Shown here: piece by piece, positions 22,504 through 31,503 of the stretch
How the letters are laid out: each line of letters begins with the position of its first letter
How positions within the stretch are numbered: the stretch's first letter is position 1
Assembly: GCA_029876055.1 (NCBI GenBank)
Contig: CM056875.1
Location: forward strand, 4,241,001-4,305,000
Reading direction: 5' to 3'
DNA: 64,000 nt
DNA from: Madurella fahalii
Lineage: Eukaryota; Ascomycota; Sordariomycetes; Sordariales
The notes under the pieces: generated by a model
What the model was told of the DNA's origin: nothing
The model's input: the letters and a program-made list of their open reading frames with translations, nothing else
The model's database searches: none
Position numbers and translations under genes: made by a program

Positions 22504-23365
22504 GGTTCTTGTTTGCGCCCTCGGAGCTGGAAGCGATGGTTTGACAGGGAAAGTGTAGATATTGGGGTGACTTTGCTTGGAGTGTTCTATTGTGGCAAGA
22601 CAACAGTCTTACCCACCATGAGCGTAGGCTGTGTATAGTGCATGCATGTTCAACGTCTGCACTACCTCGCCTGCGCTCCATGAAATGCTCCATGTCCGCA
22701 ACTATGCTAAACGATGGACCTGTGGCTAGAATAGTGCATTGTAAGCACCGTCCTGATAGCATCCCGGCACTGGTTATGCATCTGCCCGCCAGTGTTACGA
22801 ACTAGCAGTATAAAGAAACGGTCCAATTGGAAACATCAAGCTTGACGGTGGGCTGCAGATCGGAATTGAGACCATGCGTTCCATCACTTATGCAGAGGTC
22901 GGGTGAGAGGGCAGGTGTCAGGTGTCAATCGCGCATGCTTCAATCCGGATGTGCTTGCCCTGAGGGCACTATGTTCGGACAACATCATCCGGCAGGTGCA
23001 TGGCAATACATGAAGGCGCCCATCGGGTAGATGACGAATCAATTCCAAAAACCAGGTTGCCCTTAGTATATACAGAGAAGTAGATGTCTATAGTTTTGTC
23101 CGATGAGTGTATAGGACGCCAGTTCCTTTCCCCACTCCAAGCCTGGAGTGCCGCATGATGCAAAGGCGCCTATCTAGCTTTTGATTTGTTCAGAAAAAGG
23201 GGTATTGCCCATACCACATCACAGTGATGGGGGTAGAAGAAAAGAAATTCATATCACATCACGACGGAACATGTCCGTTCTCTTGTGGCCAAGAAGGCTA
23301 AGCATGCTCGAGGGACGATGCTTGAGCGCTACTTTCAAAAATCCAAAAGCGGGAGCGGTCAGCGC
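22504..23365. other. convergent intergenic region
   Basis: This is 3' flank of CCZ1 and of the converging RlpA-like gene. No coding frame, RNA gene or repeat of note was seen. Confidence 0.6.
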
Positions 23366-23764
23366 TTAGTCGTTGAACCACCACTCGACCTTCTGGCGGC
23401 CGACGTCAAGTGTGCCGAAAAGTTCGAGGAACATCTTCTCGGAGCAGTCGATGGCATCGATGGCGCAGCCCATGCACTTGTCGCGAACCTTGGCTTGGAC
23501 AGTCTTGCCGTTGTAGCTGACGGTGATGCTCCTGTCGCAATAGGGGTTGCCGTTGGATTGAGGTCCCATCAACAGGTGGGAGAGGGCGACGATATTCTCG
23601 GTGTGGTCCTTGCCGCCATCATCGAAGCCGCAGGCGCCCAAGCCCAAAGCGTAGTACGTGAGATCGCCGTGCTGCGCGACTCCATTATGGGATCCTCCAC
23701 CTCCACCGCCGCCGCCGCCAATGGTTGGGATAGGCACGTTGATGCTGATCGGGGTCGTCGTGAC

Positions 23765-23797
<33 letters not shown>

Positions 23798-24241
23798 GGG
23801 AGGAGGCGGGGGAGGAGGCGGAGACACCGCAGACCTGTCAGGGGAAAATGTCAGCCAACGCATTTAAGCAATGAGCAGGGAGCAATATGAAAGTGCCACG
23901 GACGTAGAGGTGCTAGTCGAAGCAACTGAGCTCGTCTTAGAATTCTCAAAGAACTGGCCGGGGAGCGGGCTGGCGGTCGTGGAGGCCGTAGAGGGCGTTG
24001 AGCTCGACGAAGGCTGGACCGGGACGTGCCTGGAGCTGGGCTTGATGGTCTCGGTGGTGTTATCGTCGATGACAACCGTCACGGTCTCGTAGACGGTCTC
24101 GGTCACCCAATCCGTCACTAGACCGCGCTTGTCGCGATGGCCATGGGCATGCCTGCGGTGGGGATGGCTGTGGCCGTGGCCGCGAGCCTGAGCGAGAGCT
24201 GCAGAGGCCAGCAGGCTGGCGATAATAGCGGTCGACTTCAT
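23366..24241 (-). CDS. secreted RlpA-like double-psi beta-barrel protein
   Basis: Two exons, 24241-23904 and 23834-23366 (69-nt intron, GTCCGT donor, CTGACAG acceptor), give 268 residues. A signal peptide MKSTAIIASLLASAALAQA starts the protein. Next come a His-rich stretch (GHGHSHPHRRHAHGH) ending in a dibasic KR, a Thr/Val-rich segment, a Ser/Thr/Pro-rich linker, about 18 prolines, a glycine run, and then the barrel domain: GDLTYYALGLGACGF, NPYCDRSITVSYNGKTVQAKVRDKCMGC, IDCSEKMFLELF, VEWWFND. This resembles fungal RlpA-like and Asp f 7-type proteins of the expansin-like fold. They are secreted and usually without proven enzyme activity. The start is fixed by the signal peptide; an in-frame ATG at 24682 gives an unlikely leader. 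It is probably anchored to or trapped in the wall by the O-glycosylated linker. Confidence 0.88.
23762..23826. repeat. GGC/GGA-rich trinucleotide repeat encoding polyproline
   Basis: The plus strand reads as repeats of GGC, GGG and GGA. On the minus strand it encodes the proline run of the RlpA-like protein right after its intron acceptor. Confidence 0.85.
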
Positions 24242-25546
24242 GATGATCGGGTCCGATGGTTTCCAAGTGAGCGATTCCTTCACAGTTTCGGTCAAAATTC
24301 GAGAGAATGTGGGATCGGCCGCAAGCAACTCGTTTGCCCAACAAGGCAAACTCCAGAGACTATTGTTAGGGTTTGTACAGTACGTAAAATGAAGGTATGT
24401 CCACTGAGCCTGCTCAAGAAAGAATGAATGGGGGTGGGTTGAACCAAGCAGCAAACGGGGGTGGGAAGAAGAGATCGAAGAGAGCGGGAACCCAACCGAG
24501 ACGGGGCGAGACTTTAAGGTATCCCCAAAGTTCTCTGGGTGGGCCAAGAGAGCGAGTGAGAGTGAGGCCATGGGGGGGAGGGAGAAAGGGGGGGGGGACT
24601 TCTGAGCGGCGCCGCCCCCCCTGGTGTTTTTTTTTCGGTCCATCCGTCTCATGTCACTAACACGATGTCTGGCAAGGTACAATCATTGGTCCCGCAGCCG
24701 TTAACCCTGGAGAGCCATGTCGCCGGGCTGAAGCGCCCTGGCGCCAGGTACCTGGAAACAAGCTTGGCGTAATGTGGCGTAGCACCCTCCCATCTCGAGT
24801 TAGAGTGCGCTTATGGGTCCAAATTTTGGCACCACACGGCACCACTGACCTGTTCCTTGCAGCTTCTGCAAGGTACGGGGAAATCTTCCGCCCTCCTTGT
24901 CATTACCGGGAAGCGAACCAACGGCCGTCCAAGGCAGGAAACCAGCCCAGCCAATGACATCTCCACCAAGATGCGCGGCCACGTCGATCTGCCCCACCCT
25001 CTCGAGCTCTTTGCCCAAGAGTCGCCATCCACGTCCCACTGCTGCACCTGCAACTTCCAGGGCATGTCTCGAGGTGACAGGAGGGCGAGAAGCTTTTACG
25101 GAAGCGAAAACACTGTGGCGACCTGTGGTGCAGGCCGGCGACTTGCCCGCATCTGCCCCCGTACCCAATCGGCGGCCAGTCCCGCCATTGACGGCAGCGC
25201 GAGCTGTCAAAGAAGCAAGCGTTCATCCGATGTTGGACGGCACGGCACGGCTGAAGTTCGAGGCCACTTGGGTAAATCACAGCGGTGCCAATAGTTCTCG
25301 CTGCTATTGTTCTACAACCCGTCTTCTTGGACGCATCCCAGAAAATGCGTTGGTGCTACTATGCATATCCATTTCTACTTCGCAACAGTCGCAAGCGCCT
25401 ACCTATGTTTGCATTCGGGGGGCGGCGCGGATGCTGATGTAGCAGCCGGCGGCCTGCCGGCATTCTCGGCGCTGCACACCTGTGGCCGTAGGGCAGCCGA
25501 GCCAGCCTTGTGGCGGCGCTTGATCCAGATGGAATCTATTTTGCTA
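24242..25546. other. intergenic region upstream of the RlpA-like gene
   Basis: About 1.3 kb. It contains the dyad TGTACAGTAC at 24374-24383, a G-run block at 24572-24597, and otherwise unsupported overlapping frames (for example 24897-25442). The right end is the 3' flank of the methyltransferase gene. Confidence 0.55.
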
Positions 25547-26465
25547 TCATTTACGGGTGAACGTATAGAGAAACAAGCCGTCTCTGCTGAACACGGGCCG
25601 GTCTTCGTCCTCAATCTCGGTCACGGTAAATGTTTTCCTGGCCGCCTTGAGAAATTGCATGTCTGCCCGGCGTCTCTTCTTGAAACAGAAGAAGACAATG
25701 GCTGAAGGCACCAGCGCCAACAAGTCCTGCAGTGTTTGCAGCAACAGTGGGAACGCCGGCTCGAAGTAGACGCAGTCCGCCGCGAGGATCGTGTCGGGCT
25801 GGAAATCCACGATCTCCTGTGAGAGCGGTTCGCCCCTGCATCGCCCCCGGCTGCTGTCAGAAACATGACATCCCCTGCGAGGTCATCCGATTGGGGGCTC
25901 CAGGCATGCTTCTCATGGTTCTCAAACCCGCGATTCGCTGACAGGGGCTTCGTGTGACGGGACAAACCACTCACCAGTTGAGGACTTTGGCCCTAACGCG
26001 GTCATCGAGGCCGTTCAAGGCGATGTTGTGTTGCATGAGCGACTCCATCTCGACCATGTCGGTGATGTACATGGGGTGTTCAAGAGCGCTGCAGCCCCTC
26101 GCGATGGTGAGTCCGACGATGCCGCCCCCGGCGCCGAGCTCGAGCCTTGGAGAGCCAGTCAGTCAGCAAATCTGCCCCGCACCCCACAACAAACTCATCA
26201 CGAAGGCGGCCACCGACATTCTCGAGTGTTGCAGCTTGTCTCGGTGATAGCGCAGCATATGTTTCGCGAGCACCATGCCCGCCGGCCACAGCTGGCCTCC
26301 GCATCCCGACTTGAGATCCTCGTGGAGTTTTAGCGGCTCGCCCAGGAGGCCCGAGAAGTCGAGTTCTGTTGTCCCGGCCGCTTTATACTCGGGGAGGGGC
26401 GCCAGGTCCTCGCCGAACGCGAGCGGCGAGAATTCTGGGGACGATGATCTTTCCCTGCTGCTCAT
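25547..26465 (-). CDS. EFM6: EFM6-type protein-lysine N-methyltransferase
   Basis: Three exons, 26465-26218, 26145-25975 and 25835-25547, give 235 residues. The introns are 72 and 139 nt with GT-AG ends. It is a seven-beta-strand SAM-dependent methyltransferase of the METTL21/EFM6 group; yeast Efm6 methylates elongation factor eEF1A. Exon 1 carries the N-terminal LDFSGLLGEPLKLHEDLKSGCGGQLWPAG. The splice into exon 2 restores the SAM-binding motif I MLELGAGGGIVGLTIA. Exon 2 ends with the KVLNW context and exon 3 has AADCVYFEPAFPLLLQTL (the DxxY-like post-II motif) and FFCFKKRRRADMQFLK. Exon 3 has an upstream acceptor 18 nt earlier (CTGACAG), in frame. The gene is often missed as separate open frames because every exon switches frame. 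Confidence 0.88.
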
Positions 26466-27376
26466 TGTTTAGTCCCAACTTATTCGATAGAGCTGGGAGG
26501 TGCCGCTGGTAAATCGTGCGCTGTAAGTGGTAGCGAGTCGTTGCTGCTCCCAGCCTGTGAAAGTGTGGAAATTTTTGGTGTTGGGCTCTGTGCCTGCCAG
26601 CTCGGCCCGCCACCGGCGGGTCAAGTCACGATCCCAAGGCGGGCCGAAGGGCAGCACCCACCTTCAATTGCAAAGTAATCCGAGTCTTAAGCTCTCTTAC
26701 ACTTGCCCGCCATCTCTATTTGCAGGATTCCCGCAAAGATGCATCCTCGTGCAATGCACTAGGCGTCACCTTCCGCATGGCTGGGGTCTCTGAGATAGGC
26801 GTCAGATCACATCGTAAAGCAGCGCGCCCTGGCACGGCGACACACTTTTATTCTTGGGCTTTTCACTTACGACAGGCACGCTCACAGACTCCGATACACC
26901 CCCTTTATGCCCTTAGGTTATGTAGACCCATGGAAATAATTGCCTGCAGGTTCTAAGCCCTCTCCCTGTACCATCACAACTGTGATACTCCCTGCGCCCG
27001 CGCAGTCGACCCGAGTTATGACTGCAGCTGGAATGCGCTTAGTCTGCCAGCCCCCCTTTCCAAACTGTCTGATTGAGTAATGACCATGATGCTTTTCCAG
27101 CCATCATGTTCTCCACGCTGAACAAGAATCGATGGAATTCAGGGAAGATTGATGGCGGGCTGCGCGCCCTGGCGATGCGAGGCATTGTCCTCTCGAGGGA
27201 CGCAAGGGGTGGCATCTGCAGCGATGGCTGAGCCTCGAGGTGCCAGCCACCCCTTGAAGACAGAATGTCTTGTCGGCAAAGAAAGTCTCTTCTTTCTATG
27301 ACCGTCACCCTTCTGTGCTCTTACAGCCCATGGTGCTCTCAACCAACTCTTTGCTGCGACGTGGCCGTCGGTGAGG
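26466..27376. other. divergent promoter region (EFM6 / Axl2-like)
   Basis: About 0.9 kb without a supported gene. It contains the 5' leaders of both neighbouring genes. No RNA gene was seen. Confidence 0.6.
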
Positions 27377-30346
27377 ATGATCATGGCATCGCAAGCCGTA
27401 CCTTGGACGGCACTCCTTCTTGCTGGGTTCTCAACAGCCACGCCAGCCGTGAATTTCCCAATCAACTCGCAGGTTCCCCCCGTCTCCAGGGTTGGCGAAC
27501 CCTTTTCCTTCATCTTCTCCCCGTCGACCTTCTCCTCGAGCTCAGCCGTCACTTATACTCTCGCCAACCCGCCGACCTGGCTCTCCATCGACAGTGATGC
27601 CCGCCGGTTGTTCGGGACTCCCAGAGAAGAAGATGTTGCACCAGGCCGTGTGGTCGGTGTGCCTGTAAATCTTGTGGCGGCTGATGACTCCGGTTCTACA
27701 TTACTCACTGCGATCCTCGTCGTGTCGCGAAGTCCGGGTCCAAAGGTCGAGATACCCTTCGAGGCACAAGTCCCCGATTTCGGCGTGTATTCGAGCCCGT
27801 CGTCTCTTCTGTCAGCTCCCAAGGACGAGTTCTCGTTCGATCTAGACCCAGGCACGTTTTCGAACCCTTCGAGCGATCCAATGCGGTACTATGCTACGAT
27901 GGCCGACAACACGCCACTCCCGGCCTGGATCTCCTTTGACCCTGGCAGACTTTCGTTCTCCGGCCGAACCCCACCGTCGGAGTCTCTAATCCAGCCACCG
28001 CAAAGTTTTTCTCTCCGAGTCATCGCGAGTGATATCCCAGGGTTCGCAGGAGCATCTCTGAGTTTCGACATCGTTGTGGGCAATCATCAGCTTGTTGCCG
28101 ACGAGACAACCATAACCTTACGCGCAGTTCCCCGGATGCCTGTGTCATACACTGCATTAAGGGGTATGGTCAAAGTCGATGGCAAACCGGCCGCGCCCGA
28201 AACTGTTTCTATCGCTTCCACGTCCAATGTTCCGCCATGGCTCTCAGTGGACAGCGGCACTTGGCACATAGGTGGCATGGCCCCTGACGATGCTGCATCA
28301 ACAAGCTTTACCATCACACTCCGGGATAGGTTTTCGGACGTGCTCAATCTGACCATTGCGGTTGAGGTGGTGAGCGAGCCGATCCGACAATCTGACATCT
28401 TCAGCGGGGCTTTGCCCAGGTTCAACATCACCTCAGGCAGGCACTTCTCATTCGACCTTCGGAGGTATCTGGTGGATCCTCAAAACACCCAGATCTCACT
28501 TGTGGCAAGCCCGTCGTATTCTTGGATCCAATTTGATACTGCCACCGATACGCTATTTGGAGACGCCCCGGGAGGCTTGCAGGATTCGACAGTGGACATC
28601 CAATTGAATGCCAGGTTGAAAGATACTAAAGAATCTGTTTCCTCATCTCTGAGGATATACATCCAAGCTACGTCAGGACGGACGCCAGGGGCACACCCTA
28701 CAGAGTCTCCTGGCGACCATACATCGTTAGCCGGTGACGGACTCGAGAATGGTCCGTTCAACGCTGTGTTATTGGCCGTCCTGTTGCCAGTCGCGATCCT
28801 GCTTGTCGCCGCTATGTGCCTCTTGTTTTGGTGTTTCCACCGACGAAAGGAGCACCGGGGCCCTAGACTGACAACCAGTGATATATCAGGGCCGCTATCA
28901 ACAACGCTCATGACAAAGGCTACTCCTGTCCCCGATTTGGAGGCCTCGTGCTCTCTCCCGGATCCAAGCAAACGCTTTGGCAAGAGTTTCTCAGCCGATG
29001 ATGTTTTCGTCTCGGAACAGATGGATTACGTGGAATCGCGCAACGCGTTTCTAACCAGGCCAAGTCTACCCCAATCTCACGCCCAAGTGTGGTTATTGTC
29101 GCCGGATAGCAGCCTCCGTTCAAACCCTCCCAACCTACCGCGGGCTGGCAACATACACACGACGGGCAATACAAGCGTTGGGCGCGTACGCCCGAGGCTG
29201 CAAGACAAGATCAACAGCTCCCTAAGCTCCATCACCGAGACGAGCATCAACGACGAAATCGGCGGGCTAACCGATGAGCGCACCCTTGCTTCACGTGGCA
29301 ATGACAACAAGATGTCATTCAGGGACAAGATCGAAGTCAACATCCCAAGGCTCCCACAAACGCCGGTTTCGACATACACGGGCACAACGCCCAGGCTTTG
29401 TGGTACCGACATAATGTCGACACCGCAAAGTAGTTCACCGCTGGTAACCCGCGACACCGGGGAGGGCCCCCTGAGAGCGCAATCAAGGCTTTCTTATTAT
29501 CCACCTGCGTCCTCAGTTGGAAGATTTGCCTGGCCATGGCTCAGGAGAAGTAACTTTACGAGATCAGACTCGAGACTTGGCCGGATGCTGAAGAAGCCCA
29601 GCAAGCAACCTGAAATGGCGATGGTTGGCACCATTGCCTCGCCAGTTGCCGGGCAATTGGAGGATGGAAGTGATCGCACAGCTTCTGATCTGTCGCCAGT
29701 GTCTCCCTGCAGAGGCCGCAACCAGACCCCCTCTAATCGGCCAACCACGAGAAGAAACGAAACGAGCCAAGATGTCAGGGACCAAGGTCAGAGTGTCATC
29801 GGAGTAGAAGGCAACAGAGCAACAAGCTTGACGACGGCCGGCCCGAACCTCAACACGGGTAACGATGGGACCGCGCTTGCTCATCCAGACTGGCGGGACA
29901 CCCCGGAAGGCCTCCTGGGCATTTCATACCAAGATACCCCGGTGGAGCGACCGCGTCTCCGGGCGTCCGGCACTTGGTCAACCGTCCTTTCCGCGACTGA
30001 TGGGATAGACGAGGCAGTTGACAGTCCGGATCCGCTACAACGGCGGGCCCTTACCGTGCCCGAGTCGACAACCCGGCAGAATTGGAGGGTGCTCCAAGAG
30101 TCTCCAGTCCTTAAAGGATGGAGCGCGGCAGAGGAGTTGGCCACCGCGGGGTCACCGGCGTCCGCATCCTCAACTCAGTTGGCACAGACACAGGAACGGG
30201 AGTTTTTGGCAGCGGTGTCCCCAACTCCGTCAAGACCAAGGACGGCGAGAGAAGGGTCGGGGCTGACAAGGCAGAGTCAGTCCAATGGGGTTTCGCTAAG
30301 ATCAGAAGGGAGCAATGAGGAATCGGACTATGCCGTGTACATATGA
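27377..30346 (+). CDS. AXL2: Axl2/Bud10-like cadherin-fold membrane protein
   Basis: One exon of 989 residues. After an N-terminal hydrophobic signal (MASQAVPWTALLLAGFSTATPA) come tandem dystroglycan-type cadherin-like (CADG) domains at roughly residues 25-130, 135-235, 245-340 and 345-440. They are recognisable from repeats of PPVSRVGEPFSFIFSP, TYTLANPPTWLSID, and LFGTP/SGTP-like motifs. A single transmembrane helix at about 465-490 (LLAVLLPVAILLVAAMCLLFWCF) is followed by basic RRK. The cytoplasmic tail of about 500 residues is Ser/Pro/Thr-rich and likely phosphorylated. In yeast, Axl2 marks axial bud sites and binds septins; in filamentous ascomycetes it affects conidiophores and septation. 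The frame runs 6 nt further upstream to a GTG, but the first ATG is 27377. Length and order match fungal Axl2 homologues. Confidence 0.88.
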   Translation: MIMASQAVPWTALLLAGFSTATPAVNFPINSQVPPVSRVGEPFSFIFSPSTFSSSSAVTYTLANPPTWLSIDSDARRLFGTPREEDVAPGRVVGVPVNLVAADDSGSTLLTAILVVSRSPGPKVEIPFEAQVPDFGVYSSPSSLLSAPKDEFSFDLDPGTFSNPSSDPMRYYATMADNTPLPAWISFDPGRLSFSGRTPPSESLIQPPQSFSLRVIASDIPGFAGASLSFDIVVGNHQLVADETTITLRAVPRMPVSYTALRGMVKVDGKPAAPETVSIASTSNVPPWLSVDSGTWHIGGMAPDDAASTSFTITLRDRFSDVLNLTIAVEVVSEPIRQSDIFSGALPRFNITSGRHFSFDLRRYLVDPQNTQISLVASPSYSWIQFDTATDTLFGDAPGGLQDSTVDIQLNARLKDTKESVSSSLRIYIQATSGRTPGAHPTESPGDHTSLAGDGLENGPFNAVLLAVLLPVAILLVAAMCLLFWCFHRRKEHRGPRLTTSDISGPLSTTLMTKATPVPDLEASCSLPDPSKRFGKSFSADDVFVSEQMDYVESRNAFLTRPSLPQSHAQVWLLSPDSSLRSNPPNLPRAGNIHTTGNTSVGRVRPRLQDKINSSLSSITETSINDEIGGLTDERTLASRGNDNKMSFRDKIEVNIPRLPQTPVSTYTGTTPRLCGTDIMSTPQSSSPLVTRDTGEGPLRAQSRLSYYPPASSVGRFAWPWLRRSNFTRSDSRLGRMLKKPSKQPEMAMVGTIASPVAGQLEDGSDRTASDLSPVSPCRGRNQTPSNRPTTRRNETSQDVRDQGQSVIGVEGNRATSLTTAGPNLNTGNDGTALAHPDWRDTPEGLLGISYQDTPVERPRLRASGTWSTVLSATDGIDEAVDSPDPLQRRALTVPESTTRQNWRVLQESPVLKGWSAAEELATAGSPASASSTQLAQTQEREFLAAVSPTPSRPRTAREGSGLTRQSQSNGVSLRSEGSNEESDYAVYI

Positions 30347-31503
30347 GACTTGTTTAGACGACTAGGCTTGATTAGAATGGACAATGAAGTCTGGCCCACT
30401 CATAACTCGAGTAGTCAATGGGGAGACGGGCTATTGTGCCTGGCGAGATACCGCCTGTTGCTGTGAGTGGCTCAGGCTGCAGATTGGTATGGCCCGATTT
30501 CCTTGCTTTCGCAGCCCTCGTATAATTGGCACGGTAGAGCAACTTCCTTGACCCGCTTCTCAGTATTACGTTGTGAGGTCTCACCTGACGCGTTGCATCG
30601 ACGGCGCACTGTGGAAGGCCCAAATGGGCAAGTTGGACCGTGAGGCCAGACCATCCGAGGCTGAGCGGGAACCGGGGGGTACGTCGCTCAGCCATTCCGC
30701 CCCTCGCGTGATCGGCTTGGCTGTAAGGGGATCGAGGTTGAGAGCAGGGAGCCAGATGCTGGTGTCGCAATTAATCCCAGCTGCAAGAGGAGAGGTAGCT
30801 GTAGATACTTGCCCCACACGCGACCAGCATCGACCAGCCGTCGGCAAGCAAGGTCCAAGTCGTGTCATTGCACAGTATTGTACTTCCTGAATAGCCTCAC
30901 CGGCTGCTATCAGCTTGAAGCTCTCCCCAAGCCCAACGCCACATTGTGCGTGTTTTTGGGGAAGTTGCTCAAGCAGGGCTGTCCATGTGTTTGTTAGCGC
31001 CGCGCGACATTTCTCATCCCCGGCCAGGCCCTTTCATTCATCCCGGCGTGCCTTGCTTGTCAGCTGCTGCGGTGCAGAGTTGCCACGCCAAAAGGAGCCC
31101 TCCTGCAGGCAGAGAGGCAGGCAGGCAGACAGGCAGGCAAGCGTTGAACGCAAAACCCCGCTCTCCACCAAATTTCCTCCGTGCACCAGCAACACAAACC
31201 ACCGCCCCAGTGACCCGCGACCTAGCCAGAGACACAAGAAGCAGCCCCAAGGGAAAAAAAAAAAAAAAAAAAACCCCGAGGGCGGAAAAAAAAGTCACTG
31301 GCGGCGCACCAACTCGTTCGACTTTCCTTTTGAGGCCCGGCCAATCCAGCCCTTTCAACGTCATCAGAAGGAAGCACGGCCGCCGCCGAGAAAATTCATA
31401 TCTCCGCCTGCTCACTGCCCGATTCCCCCAACAACAACCCCCTCCACCCCACTGCAACTGGTAGCCGCGCTGCTGCCGAATTGCCTTCCGAGACCGCATC
31501 ATC
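30347..31503. other. intergenic region and PP2C leader
   Basis: This is 3' flank of the Axl2-like gene, then the PP2C promoter. It includes a GGCA/GACA-type short repeat (31105-31140) and an A-run at about 31254-31272 about 230 bases before the PP2C start. No gene was seen. Confidence 0.6.

Noticed and set aside
24897..25442. 181-codon frame between the RlpA-like and EFM6 genes
   Set aside because: It has no family features and overlaps equally long frames on both strands.
31254..31272. Poly-A run upstream of PP2C as a processed insertion
   Set aside because: No inserted body or flanking duplication is visible; it is a homopolymer in the promoter.
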